From contig CP091735.1 in the NCBI GenBank assembly GCA_022010015.1, positions 1,178,001-1,242,000 on the forward strand: a DNA stretch of 64,000 bases. The letters run 5' to 3'. The position numbers and the translations under genes are program-made. The notes below the pieces were generated by a model, which was not told where the DNA came from, searched no databases, and was given only the letters and a program-made list of their open reading frames with translations. The stretch is from Clostridium sp. (GTDB lineage Bacteria; Bacillota_I; Bacilli_A; Acholeplasmatales; Anaeroplasmataceae). This document shows positions 33,700 to 45,305 of the stretch, one piece after another (positions within the stretch are counted from its first letter, which is position 1; each line of letters starts with the position of its first letter).

Positions 33700-34610
33700 A
33701 TGATTAATGCTCAATTAATTAAGCAATTACGTGATTTAACTCAAGCAGGAATGCTAGATTGTAAAAAAGCTTTAGAGGCTAATGATGGCAATGTAGAAAA
33801 GGCTGTTGTTTGGTTACGTGAAAAGGGAATTGCAAAAGCTGAAAAGAAGGCAGCAAGTCGTGTTGCAGCTGAAGGTTTATGTTCATATGCAATTTCAGGT
33901 AACAAGGCTGTTTATTTTGAATTAAATTCAGAGACAGATTTCGTTGCTAAAAATGATAAATTTGTTAATTTAGTTAACAAGATTGGTGATACCTTAGTTA
34001 ATTCAAATGCTACAAATACTGAAGAAGCTTTAAATGTTATTGTTGATGGTACTACATTAGCTAACGTTATTCTTCAAAAATGCTGGCGTTATTGGTGAAA
34101 AAAATTTCTCTTCGTCGTGTTGGCGTTTTAACTAAAAAAATGATGATGAGGTATTTGGTGCTTATAAGCATAATGGCGGTAATATTTTAAGCTTAGTAGT
34201 TTTAAAGGGTAATGATGAAGTTGTTGCTAAGGATGTAGCTATGCATGTTGCTGCTCAAGCTCCAACTTATGTTTCAAAGAAGGATATTCCAGCTGAAGCA
34301 TTAGCTAAGGAAGAGGAAATCATTCTTCAAACTGCTTTAAATGAAAATAAGCAAGCTGCTAAACCAAAGCCAGAAAAATATTATTAAGGAAAAAAATTGT
34401 ACCAGGACGTCTTGAAAAGGAATTAAAGGATATTTGTCTTTTTAAGTCAACCTTTTGTTAAGAATCCTGATCAAACTGTTGAGCAATATGTTGCTGCAAA
34501 CAAGTCAAGTGTTGTTACTTTCGTTCGTCTACGTGTTGGTGAAGGAATTGAAAAAGGAAACAGTTGATTTTGCTGCAGAGGTAGCTGCTCAAGCTGGATT
34601 AAATAAGTAA
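33700..34610 (+). CDS. tsf: Elongation factor Ts (frameshifted)
   Basis: Nucleotide exchange factor of EF-Tu. N-terminal UBA domain MINAQLIKQLRDLTQAGMLDCKKAL with the family signature ELNSETDFVAKNDKFVNL; later VGVLTKNDDEVFGAYKHNGGN, MHVAAQAPTYVS and the C-terminal FVRLRVGEGIEK..VDFAAEVAAQAG. About 300 residues. Strong GTGGAGGAAAA before the ATG. Slips near 34080, 34100, 34135, 34375, 34395, 34440 and 34555. Ends in a terminator before pyrH. Confidence 0.97.
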
Positions 34611-34616
34611 AAAATT

Positions 34617-34643
34617 AAGAGGAGCTTTGTGCCCCTCTTTTTT
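34617..34643 (+). terminator. rpsB-tsf terminator
   Basis: AAGAGGAGC and GCCCCTCTT form a stem with one mismatch around TTTGT, followed by Ts (34637-34643). pyrH starts 22 bases later, so some read-through is possible. Confidence 0.75.
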
Positions 34644-34664
34644 AAAGAAGGATGGAATATAGGT

Positions 34665-35373
34665 ATGTATAAACGAATTCTACTTAAGTTAAGTGGCGAA
34701 GCATTAAAGGGCGATACTCCATTTGGAATCGACCCTGCAACTGTAAAAAATGTTGCAAGACAAATTAAAGAGGTTGCGTTGCTTGGTGTTCAAATCGGTA
34801 TAGTTTGTGGTGGCGGTAACATCTGGCGTGGTAAGACTGCTTCTGAACTAGGTATGGAAAGAGCTCAAGCAGATTATATGGGAATGCTTGCAACTGTTAT
34901 GAATGCTCTTGCAATTCAGGAAGCCTTAGAAAGTCTAGGTGTTCAGACAAGAGTACTTTCTGCTCTTGATATTCAACAGGTTGCAGAACCATATATTCGT
35001 CGTAGAGCAATTAGACATCTTGAAAAGGGACGAGTATGTATATTTGCTGGTGGTATTGGTTCCCCATATTTTTCTACTGATACTGCTTGTGTACTTAGAG
35101 CTACTGAAATTGGTGCGGATGTTATTTTAATGGCTAAAAATGGTACTGAAGGTGTATATGATAGTGATCCAAGAAAAAATAAGGATGCTAAGATGTATAC
35201 TGAGCTTACATTCCAAGAGATTTTAAATAAAAATTTAGCAGTGATGGATTCAACAGCTGCTTCATTATGCAAGGACAACAATTTAGAGCTTATTGTCTTT
35301 AATATGAACAAGGATGGTAATATTTTTAAAAGGTTGTTAATGGCGAAAAAAAATAGGAACTAATGTTCGATAA
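34665..35373 (+). CDS. pyrH: UMP kinase
   Basis: Phosphorylates UMP to UDP. ATG at 34665 begins MYKRILLKLSGEALKGD; then VCGGGNIWRGKTASELGMERAQADYMGMLATV, FAGGIGSPYFSTDTACVLRA, ILMAKNGTEGVYDSDPRKN and the C-terminal NLELIVFNMNKDGNIF. About 236 residues. A longer in-frame start at 34629 lies in the terminator and is unlikely. A slip near 35330 hides the normal end, which reads VVNGEKIGTNVR with TAA at 35371-35373. frr follows 17 bases later. Confidence 0.96.
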
Positions 35374-35390
35374 AAAAAGGAGAAAGAATT

Positions 35391-35942
35391 ATGCCTGATA
35401 TGATTTTTATTAGAAACTGAAGAAAAAGATGGACAAAGCTATTTCATCATTTGAATATGAATTAAATACAATTCGTACAGGTAGAGCTAATGCTAGCCTA
35501 CTTGATAGCATAAGCGTTGAATATTATGGAGCTATGACACCACTTCGTCAGGTTGCTTCTATTTCAATACCTGAGCCTACTCAATTATATATTAAACCAT
35601 ATGATAAGAGTTTGTTTAAGGCAATTGAAAATGCTATTGCTACATCATCAATTGGCATTAACCCTCAATCTGATGCTAATGGTATTAGATTAATATTACC
35701 AAAAATGACTGAGGATCGTCGTCGTGAGCTTGTTAAACAAGTTGGAAAACTTGAAGAGCAAGCTAAGGTAATGGTAAGAAATGCTCGTCGTGATGGTAAT
35801 GAGGCAATTAAAAAAAGTTGGGATTACCTGAAGATGAGGAAAAAAAGGCTATTTGGATGAAATTCAAGAATTAACTGATAAAAAGGTTTCTTCAGTTGAA
35901 CGTATTGCTAAAGCTAAGAGTGACGATTTAATGTCATTTTAA
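35391..35942 (+). CDS. frr: Ribosome recycling factor (frameshifted)
   Basis: Splits post-termination ribosomes. Corrected sequence: ETEEKMDKAISSFEYELNTI, RTGRANASLLDSISVEYYG, TPLRQVASISIPEPTQL, LPKMTEDRRRELVKQVGKLEEQAKV and NARRDGNEAIKK, ending KVSSVERIAKAKSDDLMSF. About 183 residues, normal. Slips at T/A runs near 35405, 35815 and 35848. AAAAAGGAGAAAG precedes the ATG at 35391. Co-transcribed with pyrH, an arrangement conserved across Bacilli, and ends in a strong terminator. Confidence 0.97.
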
Positions 35943-35947
35943 TTGAC

Positions 35948-35977
35948 AAGTCTATGAAATTTTCATAGACTTTTTTT
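35948..35977 (+). terminator. pyrH-frr terminator
   Basis: A perfect 11-base stem, AAGTCTATGAA with TTCATAGACTT, three-base loop, followed by seven Ts. Confidence 0.95.
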
Positions 35978-36057
35978 ATTTGATTGTAAAAACATAATTT
36001 ACTTTATACTAAAAAAATATTTATTTTTTTAATTCTTAAAAAAAGTGTTAGTTTACT

Positions 36058-36087
36058 TTGTTTTTTTATATTTTTTTGTGATATAAT
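36058..36087 (+). promoter_or_regulatory. Promoter of the uppS-cdsA-dxr-rseP operon
   Basis: TTGTTT (36058-36063), 18-base spacer, GTGATATAATC with TATAAT at 36082-36087. The spacer is almost pure T/A, so its length may be affected by homopolymer error. Confidence 0.6.
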
Positions 36088-36130
36088 CAAAGGAAATGGG
36101 ATTGTGTGATTTAAGGAAAGGACGTATTTT

Positions 36131-36876
36131 ATGAAAGTTACGGATTTAGATCCTTCTAGAATTCCAAATCATATTGCAATAATTCTTGATGGTAATGGTA
36201 GATGGGCTAAAAAAAGAGGATTGCCAAGAAACTATGGTCATAGGAAGGGCGCTTTTTAACCTACGAGACATTGCTTTATTATGTGATAAGATAAATATTA
36301 AATATTTAACTGTATATTGCTTTAGTACTGAAAATTGGAAAAGACCTAAGGATGAGGTTGATTATTTATTTAATCAACCAATTAAATATTTTTAAAAAGA
36401 TATAGAAAAAATTGAAAAACTCTAATATAAGAATAAAAATTTATTGGTAGACGTGATCGCTTTAGTGAAGAATTTTTTTAAAATGGGTAAATATTATTGA
36501 AGAATCTACAAGTAATCATCAAGGCTTAGTTTTTAACACTTGCGTGTGATTATGGTAGCTATGAAGAAATCACTCATGCGGTAAAAAGAAATCGCTATAG
36601 ATGTTAAAAATGGAAAAATTGATCCAACTGCTATTGATGAAAATTTGATTGCTAAGCATTTATATACATCAGATTATTTGCCACTGGATTTATTAATAAG
36701 AACTAGTGGTGAAATTAGAATATCCAATTTTATGTTATGGCAGATGGCTTATTCGGAGCTTTATTTTACTGATACCTATTGGCCAGATTTTAATGAAGAT
36801 GAGTTATGCAAGGCATTAGATAATTATGCTAAAAAGAGATCGTAGATTTGGTGGTCTTAAGGAGGCAAAAAAATGA
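36131..36876 (+). CDS. uppS: Isoprenyl (undecaprenyl diphosphate) synthase (frameshifted)
   Basis: Makes C55-PP, the lipid carrier for cell-wall synthesis. Family motifs: HIAIILDGNGRWAKKRGLPR (usually IMDGNGRWA), GHRKGA, LTVYCFSTENWKRP, then IGRRDRFSEE, ALACDYGSYEE-like and RTSGEIRISNFMLWQMAYSE, with YWPDF near the end. Slips lie near 36255, 36398, 36415, 36435, 36475, 36490, 36530, 36585 and 36835. The protein ends GGLKEAKK at TGA 36874-36876, overlapping the cdsA start (ATGA), so the two are translationally coupled. Confidence 0.95.
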
Positions 36877-37886
36877 AAAAAACGTGTTATAATGGGAATC
36901 GTTATGGCGGCGATATTTATCCCCCTTTTAATTATTCCTGAATTATTTTTTTGTTATTTCAAATTTTAATAATGGCACTTTCTTTAGTCGCTTCTTATGA
37001 ATTAATTAAAATGTATGAACATGAAAAAGAAGTATCCTATGCCTATAAAAAAAATTATAATTATGATAACGACATTGATTATATACCTATCGGCACTTGT
37101 TGAATGGGATCCTAATTGTACAGTTTCTGAAAAGCTTAAACTTTTTAAATATTAAGGTTGAGTTTTTTTGCCTATGCTAATAATTGATGCTTTAGTGTTA
37201 TTTTTCATGTTGTGTTTTTTTGTCATGAGTTTAACGGTGATGATGTTGCAAAAAGCATTATTAATAAATATTTATGCTGGTTTGGGATTTGCTTCCTTAA
37301 CGATTTTACGCTATATTGGTGTAAGATACATAATATATTTATTCTTGATAACAATGCTTACAGATTGCTTCGCTTATTTTTTTGTGGTAGGGCATTTGGA
37401 AAGCATAAAATGTGTCCGACAATTTCTCCGAAAAAGACTTGGGAGGGTAGCATTGGTGGAACAATAGTAGCTACAATTGTAGGCGTTTGCTTCGGTTTTT
37501 TTATAGTCAAATATTTAGTGGTGGTATTTTTTTGGCGATTCCCCAAATGGTTTTTTTATCTGGATTGTTAAAAAAAATACTGCTGGTTTAAATAGATTTG
37601 GTGAGTTCTTTTTTTAATTTTAATAGTAACAATTTTAGCTTCTATTTTTCTCACAAATTGGTGATTTAGTTGCCTCAAGATTAAAAAAAGAACCTATGAT
37701 ATAAAGGATTATGGTAGAATTTTTTTCCTGGTCATGGTGGTGTTTTTAGATCGTTTTTGATTCGGCGTTATTTACGGGAATTTTTCTTGTTGAGTATTTT
37801 TTTACCATTTTTAAATGATTTTTTTGCCGGCATTGGCAAATTTCACTAACGAGCTTAATATATTTAAGATGATGGTGATTAGGTAA
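36873..37886 (+). CDS. cdsA: Phosphatidate cytidylyltransferase (frameshifted)
   Basis: Membrane enzyme forming CDP-diacylglycerol for phospholipid synthesis. Hydrophobic throughout, with the C-terminal CdsA signature in corrected frames: ISPKKTWEGSIGGT, SQIGDLVASRLKRTYDIKDYG, then PGHGGVLDRFDS. Pieced C-terminus: ANFTNELNIFKMMVIR. The breaks are the densest in the window, about 15 between 36880 and 37850 because the gene is full of T runs. It overlaps uppS by four bases and dxr by one, fitting the common uppS-cdsA-dxr-rseP order of Bacilli. The exact frame cannot be given at every point. Confidence 0.9.
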
Positions 37887-39042
37887 TGAAAAAGCTATAT
37901 ATATTAGGGGCTGCTGGTTCAATTGGGAGTCAAACCTTAGATATTGTAAGAGAGAATAAGGACTTGTTTAAGGTTTGTGGAATAAGTGTTGGAAGAGACT
38001 TAAAGCTTGCACAGAAAATTATTGATGAATTTGAACCTAGTATTGTTTGCTTTAGGAATAAAGATGATTTGGGTAAAATAACAACTAAGGCTATTACTTG
38101 CTATGGTGATGATGGCTTAAATTTAGTTGCAGCATATGGAGAGGCTAAAGATAGTTTACTTGTAAATGCTTTTAGTTGGTGCAGTTGGTTTAATTCCAAC
38201 TGTTTGTGCAATTAAGCATCAAAGAGATGTTGCGTTAGCTAATAAAGAAACACTGGTTATGGCCGGTGATATTATTAATAAGCTTTTTAAAGGAATATAA
38301 TGTTAAATTATATCCTATTGATAGTGAACATTCGGCAATTTGGCAATGCCTTCAAGGTGAAGACATTAATGATGTTGCTAAGCTTATTATTACGGCTAGT
38401 GGTGGATCATTTAGAGATAAAAGTCGTGATGAACTAGTAAATGTAACAGTTAATGAAGCATTATGTCATCCTAATTGGAAAATGGGTAAAAAAATAACAA
38501 TTGATAGTGCTACTATGATGAATAAAGGATTTGAGGTTATTGAAGCCTATCATTTATTTCATTTGCCTGTTGATAAAATTACAACTGTTTTACATCGTGA
38601 AAGTATTGTTCATTCCTTAGTAGAATTTAATGATGGAGCAATTAAAGCAGAGCTTGGCGAGTCAGATATGCGTGTACCAATTTTGTATGCTTTAATGTAT
38701 CCAAATCATAAGTATTATAGCGGTAAAAAACTAGATTTGTCACTTGGTCTTAAGCTATCATTTGAGGAATTAAGTGAAGAACGATATCCTTGCTTAGGCT
38801 ATGCCTATTTAGCTTTAAAAAAAGGTGGATTATATCCTACTGTTTTTAAATGCTGCAAATGAGGCTGCTGTTTATTTGTTTTTTTAAATGATAGAATAAA
38901 GTTTTTTTAGATATTGAAAGAATAATATATGAAGAAATTAATCAAAATTATGATATGATTAATCCCTCTTTAGATGATATTATTAAGGTAAATAGGTTAG
39001 TATTTTTCTAAGATTACAAATAAATATGGAGGTATTAATTAA
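37886..39042 (+). CDS. dxr: 1-deoxy-D-xylulose 5-phosphate reductoisomerase (frameshifted)
   Basis: Second step of the MEP isoprenoid pathway, supplying precursors to UppS in the same operon. NADPH motif LGAAGSIGSQTLDIVRE; LANKETLVMAGDII; the active-site region PIDSEHSAIWQCLQGE; ITASGGSFR, HPNWKMGKKITIDSATMMNKGFE-type motif, VLHRESIVHSLVEF and MRVPILYALMYP. About 385 residues. Slips near 38175, 38285, 38845, 38880, 38905 and 39005. The stop overlaps the rseP start by one base. The organism therefore uses the MEP rather than the mevalonate route for isoprenoids, at least in part. Confidence 0.97.
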
Positions 39043-40719
39043 TGTTTTTTTAGCTACAGGATTTTTTTCAGTATTATTATCAATTGTTGTTTTTTTATAT
39101 TGGTAATTGGTACAATTATTTTAATACATGAGTTTGGACATTTTGTTTTTTTGCTAGAAGAGCAGGAATTTTTATGTCATGAATTTTCAATTGGTATGGG
39201 GCCAGTTCTTTACCAGCACAAATTTAAGGAGACAACATTTTCAATAAGAGCAATTCCTATTGGTGGATTTGTTTCAATGGCTGGTGAGGAAATTTCTGAT
39301 TCTCTTTTAAAGAAGGATCAAAGAATTGGTTTAATGCTTAATGAAGATGGTAAGGTTAATAAAATTATTTTAATGGATAGTGATAGTTGTGATGTTTATG
39401 GTAATGTCATAAGCTATAATCTATATGGTATTAATGGTGAGGAGCTGAATATTTGTCTTGATGAGGATGGCGAGGAAAAGACATATTTAGTTTGTAATGA
39501 CGCTTATTATGTCTTGTCAAAGAAACAACAATTGCAAATAACACCATACAATCGTTGTTTTGAATCTAAATCACTTGGTAAAAGATTTTTAACACTATTT
39601 GCTGGACCAGCAATGAATTTTGTTTTAGCCATTTTTATTTATTTTATTTATTGGTGTGCAATGGGTGTTCCTAATCTAAATTCTACTAAAATTGGTAGTG
39701 TTTCTAATGGCTATCCCTCAAGTGAATATTTAAAAGCAAATGATGAAATAGTTAGTGTTAATGGAGTAGAGGTTAGCAGTTGGAATGAGTTTTCTGCTCA
39801 AATGAATCTAGTTGAGAAAAAATATGATACATCTGTTAATTTAGTTGTTAAAAGAAACAATGAGGATATTAATTTAAATCTTCCTTTGATTGTTATTATA
39901 AATTCTTGTGGTCTAAATAATGTTGGTGTTGCGACAAGCACAGATAATTATGGCTATGAGGGAATTATTATGGGTGACGATTCAGCCTTAAATTATAAGG
40001 GAAACTTAAAAAAGGATGAAATAAAGCTTGCAACTGGTGATGTTATAACAAAGATTCGTGTTGATAAGGTTATATCTAAATCACAGGTTGAAGAAGGCAG
40101 CTTTGTAAGCATTGAAAGCTGGTCACACGTTATGGAAATATTAGATAACGTTGATGTTGCTAATCTTTATTTTTGAGTTTTTATTCTGTAGAGGAAAAGG
40201 AAATTACTACAACAAAGACGCCTATTCAAACTCATGGAAATGAATTATTAGATAACCAAAGAATTGAAAAATAGCTGTAAAAAAATTGGTGTTACTCCTG
40301 TGTATCATTTTTAGCTTAGGTGGAGCTTTCGTTAACACATTCACAAGCTTTTTGGAGTGACTTCACATTGATTTTTAAAACGCTAAAGATTTTGTTATTT
40401 CCATCAGGAATTCGTCAGGTAGGAGTATCTAATTTATCAGGAGTTGTTGGAATTTTTTCAATGGTTGATAGCTATATTCAATATGGTATATTACCACTTT
40501 TAGCACTTGTTGCTTTACTATCTATTAATATTGGTGTAATGAATCTACTGCCAATTCCCGCATTAGATGGTGGAAGAATTGTATTCTTATTATATGAAGC
40601 AATTACTAGAAAGAAGCCAAATAAGAAATTTGAAAATATCTTGAATAACATTATGTTTATTTTTATTAATGATATTGTTTGTCTATGTAACATTCAATGA
40701 TATTTTTAAGGTTGTTTAA
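39042..40719 (+). CDS. rseP: RIP (site-2) zinc metalloprotease RseP/RasP-like (frameshifted)
   Basis: Intramembrane protease that cleaves anti-sigma factors and signal-peptide remnants. Zinc site HEFGH in the first TM region (IILIHEFGHFVF); cytoplasmic stretch RAIPIGGFVSMAGEE; an Asp/Glu-rich section with QITPYNRCFESKSLGKRFLTLFAGPAMNF as in RasP; a PDZ domain (SSEYLKANDEIVSVNGVEVSSW); and the C-terminal zinc ligand motif NLLPIPALDGGRIV. About 558 residues with a long PDZ region. Slips near 39050, 39095, 39155, 40175, 40275, 40310 and 40670. Last-but-one gene of the operon. Confidence 0.95.
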
Positions 40720-41383
40720 ATGAAAATAGATAATAATGAAATTTATGGTGCTATTTTTTTGATTTAGATGGAACCATTTTGGATTCACTTAATGTATGGC
40801 ATGAGATTGATACTAGATTCTTTAGGATGCATAATATGGAGGTTCCAGCTATGTATCATAAGGAAATTGCTCATTTAAGTCTTGAAAAAATTGCAGTGCT
40901 GACTAAAGAAAAATATGGCTTTAAAGAATCTGCTTTAGAGATTTGTAATATTTGGCGAACTATGGCACAAAGCATTTATAAAACTAATGTTAAATTAAAG
41001 CCATATGTTATTGATTTATTGAATTATCTAAAAGACAATAATGTTTTGCTTGCTGTAGCAACTGCAAATGAAGACTATTTATATATTCCTTGTCTTAAGG
41101 AATTAGGTGTATATGAATATTTTAGTTTATTTAATGATTTAAATAAACTAAAATGTGTTAAAAAGGATGAATATTTCTTTAAAGAAACAGCTAAGGCTAT
41201 GAAGCTAAATGCTGAAAATATTGTGGTATTTGAGGATACATTTGAAGCAATTGTGGCAGCCAAAAAAATGCTTGCTTTACTACAATTGCTATAAAGGAAA
41301 ATACGCATCTTGAAAATGAAAAAAAGATAATAGCAAATCATTATGTTAATGATTTCAAAGAAGCAATGGCGCTTTTTAAGTAA
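40720..41383 (+). CDS. HAD-superfamily phosphatase, beta-phosphoglucomutase-like (frameshifted)
   Basis: Start MKIDNNEIYGAIFFDLDGTILDSL, with the catalytic DxDGT motif I; ATANE is motif II in the place of the usual Thr/Ser; and VVFEDTFEAIVAAKK is motif III/IV. The cap domain is helical (PAMYHKEIAHLSLEKIAV). About 221 residues, subfamily IA. Slips near 40758 and 41267. The ATG overlaps the rseP stop region, so it is in the same operon. The substrate cannot be assigned; many such enzymes act on sugar phosphates. Confidence 0.88.
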
Positions 41384-41392
41384 TAGTTATAG

Positions 41393-41429
41393 AAACCAAT
41401 TTCAATGTTGAATTTGGTTTTTATTTTTT
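41393..41429 (+). terminator. Terminator of the uppS operon
   Basis: AAACCAATTTCAA (41393-41405) and TTGAATTTGGTTT (41408-41420) pair over 13 positions with one mismatch, then TTATTTTTT. Confidence 0.85.
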
Positions 41430-41434
41430 AAGTA

Positions 41435-41463
41435 ATGACAAATTTCGATTTGTATTATATAAT
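41435..41463 (+). promoter_or_regulatory. Promoter of the ThrE-agmatine operon
   Basis: ATGACA (41435-41440), 17-base spacer, TATAAT (41458-41463); AGAGGTATAAGT then leads to the first start codon at 41494. Confidence 0.75.
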
Positions 41464-41493
41464 AGGTTGTTGAATGTCTATAGAGGTATAAGT

Positions 41494-42257
41494 ATGGAAT
41501 ATGATTATGATGCTTTATTAGAAAGTATAGTATTAATAGGTAGAACGATGCTAGAAAATGGGGCAGAGGTAAGTAGAGTTGAGGATTCGATTGGGAGAAT
41601 GTGTAAAAGCTATGGTGCACAAAGTGTTGATGTTTTTACAATAACCTCACAAATAATTATTACAGCTAAATTTGATGATAAAAGCTATACCCAAACCAAA
41701 AAGAGTTTTTATCATATGAAACAAATTTTCATCAACTAGATGAATTAAATGCTCTTTCAAGATTTATTTGTAATCATCATCCTTCAAGCAAAGAGGTTGA
41801 AAAGAGAAGAACAAGAATAATGAATGAGCCACCATATCCAACGCTTTATACTCTGATTGGATCGATAATGGGTGCTGGTGCCTTTTCTATTTTTTTTGGT
41901 GGAAAATTTAGAGATGCTTTATGTGCAATGCTTGTTTCTTTAATTATTGTGTTTATGCAGCACTTCTTAAAAAAAGAAAATGAATTATATTGTTTTTTTA
42001 TGTTTTTTTGCTCATTGTGCTCGGGAATTGCTTCAATTTTATTATGTAAAATTGGTCTTGGCCTTAATATGGATAAGATAATGATTGGAGAGGTAATGTT
42101 ACTAATTCCCGGAATTGCAATGACTAATTCAATAAGAGATATGCTCCTTGGCGATACAATGTCGGGAATATTAAGACTATGTGAGGCTCTTTTAATGGCA
42201 ATATCTATTGCCCTAGGCTTTGGTATTTCGATTATTTTGTTAGGAGGCATATTATGA
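41494..42257 (+). CDS. ThrE-type threonine/serine exporter, N-terminal subunit (ThrE_1)
   Basis: The first 130 residues carry the conserved soluble part of ThrE_1: MLENGAEVSRVEDSIGRMCKSYGA followed by ITSQIIIT. Five TM helices follow, from TLIGSIMGAGAFSIFFGG to LGFGISIILLGG, including IPGIAMTNSIRDMLLGDTMSGI, a family signature. One slip at the A run near 41703. In Bacilli this family is often split in two genes (about 250 and 150 residues), as here; the next gene overlaps by four bases. Predicted to export small amino acids or related molecules. Position before a putrescine pathway may hint at another substrate. Confidence 0.88.
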
Positions 42258-42711
42258 AAATTGTAGCAAGCCTTTGTGCCGCTATTATCGGTTCGTATGG
42301 TTTCTCGTTATTATTTCATCTTCGTGGCAAAAAGCTTTTATTTGCCGGAATTGGTGGCGGCATCACCTGGGGATTATATTTGATATTAGAAAATTATATT
42401 GAAAATACTCTAATATTATATTTGGTTGTTTCTATTTTTTTGCGACAATGTATGCGGAGATTATGGCAAGAATTAACAAGGCACCGGCAACATGCTTTAT
42501 AATGCCGGCGGAAATTTCCTTGGTGCCAGGTGCTTCGTTATATTACGCAATGCTGGCAATTGTTCAAGCAAATAATGAATTGTTTAATAAATATTTAAAG
42601 GATACTGTAGAAATGGCCTTGGGTCTTGCCTGTGGCGTTGTAATTTGCTCGGTTTTCTTTAAATATATTCATCGAGTTTTAAATAAATTAAGTAGTAAGG
42701 AGTGCAAGTAA
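42254..42711 (+). CDS. ThrE-type exporter, C-terminal subunit (ThrE_2)
   Basis: Four or five TM helices, with SLCAAIIGSYGFSLLFHLRGKK and the family motif RINKAPATCFIMPAEISLVPGASLYYAM. The frame break near 42445 (T run) separates the halves. It overlaps the ThrE_1 gene by four bases (ATGA) and the decarboxylase start by one base, so all are in one operon. About 152 residues, as expected for the ThrE_2 (DUF3815-type) partner. Confidence 0.88.
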
Positions 42712-44207
42712 TGAAAAATCAAAAAAAGACACCATACGTTGATGCTCTTAAATCTTATATTAAGGAAGGTGTGGCACCATTTGATGTTCCCGGACATCAT
42801 ATGGGTGGCATTAATACCGAATTTAAAAAGGTTATAGGTGACAATGCTTACAAATGTGATGTAAATGCTCCTAGAGGCTTGGATAATTTAAATCATCCAA
42901 CAGGAGTCCTTAAAGAGGCCGAAGAGCTAATGGCAGAGGCTTGTAAGGCTGATGAAGCGTTTTTCCTAATTAATGGTACAAGTAGTGGTATAATTGCTAT
43001 GCTACTTGCAACACTTAACGCTAAAGATAAAATTATTGTTCCAAGAAATAGTCATAAGTCCGTTATTAACGGCGAAGTTTTTATCAGGAGGAATGCCAAT
43101 CTTTATTACTCCCAAATTTGATTATGAATTAGAAATTGCTAATCAACCATCACTTGATGATTATAAAAAAAGCAATTATCGATAATCCTAATGCGAAAGC
43201 GATATTTGTCATTAATCCTACATATTTTTGGAGCAGTTTTAGATTTAAAGGATTTAACGGATTTTTGCTCATGAGCATAATATGCTTGTTTTTAGTTGAT
43301 GCGGCACATGGAGCTCATTTTGGATTCAATTATTATGGGCCTTATTCAGCAATGGAATGTAACGCGGATTTAAGTGCTGTCAGCTTTCATAAGACGGGTG
43401 GAAGCTTTACCCAAAGCTCAGCATTACTTAGAAAAAGGTAATAGAGTAAGTCATTATGAAATTTCTAAGGCATTAAGTATTATAAATACAACCTCACCAT
43501 CAACTCTTTTGCTAGCAAGCCTTGATTCAGCTCGTAAGTTTTTAGCAACTAAGGGACAAGAAACCTTGAATGAAATTATTAATTTAGCAAACTATGCTAG
43601 AAAGGAAATAAATCGTATTCCTGGCTTTAAGGCTTGTGGTAGAGAGCATTTTATGGCTAATGGTGTATATGATTATGATGATACTAAGCTTGTTATTGTT
43701 TTTAGATAATATCAATGTTTCGGGCTTCGAAATTTATAAAATGCTAAAGGATTATTATCACATACAAATGGAGCTTGCTGAAACCTATGTTGTTTTAGGA
43801 ATAATTGCTGTTGGTAGTAAAAAGGATCAAATTGATAAGCTTATTCAAGCTTTAAAGGAAATATCATCAATTTATTATAAGGAAGGAATTGTTTATCCAA
43901 AATATCATTATGATATAAATTATCCTAAGGGTTTATTAAGACCAAGATCAGCATTTCATGCTCCTCTTAAAAGAATAAAGCTAGATGAGGCTTTAAATGA
44001 AATATCAAAGGAAATGATAATGATTTATCCTCCAGGAATTCCTCTTATCATACCTGGAGAGGCTTTTTACTAAAGAAGTAATAGATAGAATTAATTATTA
44101 TAAGAAAACATCTGCGACAGTATTATCAGATTATGACGATGATACCGTGGGAGTTGTTGATTTAGTTAATTGGGAATCTTTACCAAAAATATGAAAAAGG
44201 AAATTAA
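42711..44207 (+). CDS. speA: Orn/Lys/Arg decarboxylase family, probably arginine decarboxylase (frameshifted)
   Basis: Fold type I PLP enzyme of about 495 residues. N-terminal TPYVDALKSYIKEGVAPFDVPGHHMG is diagnostic of the Firmicute SpeA/Cad family, followed by FFLINGTSSGIIAM, PRNSHKSVI, LVDAAHGAHFGF and the PLP lysine in AVSFHKTGGSFTQSS. C-terminal substrate domain RSAFHAPLKRIKLDEAL and YPPGIPLIIPGEAF. Slips near 43075, 43170, 43230, 43290, 43430, 43705, 44065 and 44188. The two following genes turn agmatine into putrescine, so arginine is the likely substrate; lysine or ornithine cannot be excluded by sequence alone. Confidence 0.88.
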
Positions 44208-45305
44208 TGATTATTATGCAAGCAATAAATGATTTAACAGGGTATAATTGGCCATTTGAGGGAAAAAAACATATTGGAACGATTGTTTTATTACCTTATC
44301 GAGAGGATACATGGCCGAATGGTGGTTTGGATGCCTTAAAGGCATTTTATGATATAGTTAAGGCTATTTCTAAATATGAAAGAGTTTATCTTGGTGTTAG
44401 CAAAAATGTTAAAAAGGAAATGGTAAAGCCCTTTTATGAGCAAGAAAATGTAGAAATAATTAATATTGAATATAATGATGCCTGGGCTAGAGATAATACC
44501 CTAATATTTTTAAATGATGGTAAAACAATTAAAGCTGTTGATTTTGGCTTTAATGCTTGGGGTGGTAGCTATGATGGCTTATATAGTGATTATGATAATG
44601 ATAATAAGCTTGGTGGAAGGCTTGCTAGATTCTTTGATATGGATGTTATTAGTGCTAAGGATTTTATTTTAGAAGGTGGAAGCATTCATACTAATGGTAA
44701 GGGAACAATTATTACAACGAAGGCTTGTCTTTTGTCAAAGGGACGTAATCCTAATTTAAGTCAAAACCAAATCGAGAATAATCTTAAAAAAATATTTAAA
44801 TGCCAAAAAGGTTATTTGGCTTCCAAAGGGAATTTATGAAGATGAAACAAACGAGCATGTTGATAATATTTGTTGCTTCCTAGATGAAAAATACGGTTGC
44901 TCTTGCTTGGTGTAATGATAAAAAAATGATCCACAATATGAAAAATAGTATGGCCTGTTATGAGGTATTAAAGAAAGAAAATATAAATGTTATTAAAATA
45001 CCTGTTCCAGGTAAGCCATTGACATTAACTAATGAAGAGGCCTCACGCATAATAGCAAATGATCAAGCAAAGCCTAGACTTGAAGGTGATAGACTTGCTG
45101 CTTCGTATGTTAATTTTTTTATCAGGGAGCTAAATTTGTTTTAGTACCGCAATTTGGTTGCTCTGAGGATGAGCAGGCTATAGAAATATTAAAGAATTTC
45201 TATAAAGATAAAGAAGTAATTGGTATTAATTCTAGATCAATATTAGTTGGTGGAGGAAATATCCACTGTGTAACGATGCAGATAGGAGAAATTGAAAATG
45301 AATAA
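44207..45305 (+). CDS. aguA: Agmatine deiminase (frameshifted)
   Basis: Converts agmatine to N-carbamoylputrescine. Features of the guanidino-group modifying fold: W.NGG near the N-terminus (TWPNGGLDALKAF), NDAWARDNTLIF with the substrate-binding Asp, FGFNAWGG, DFILEGGSIHTNGKGT and the catalytic Cys in GGGNIHCVTMQ at the C-terminus. About 366 residues. Breaks in A/T runs near 44812, 44885, 44930 and 45120. Its ATG overlaps the decarboxylase stop and its stop overlaps the aguB start, so the trio is tightly coupled. Confidence 0.95.
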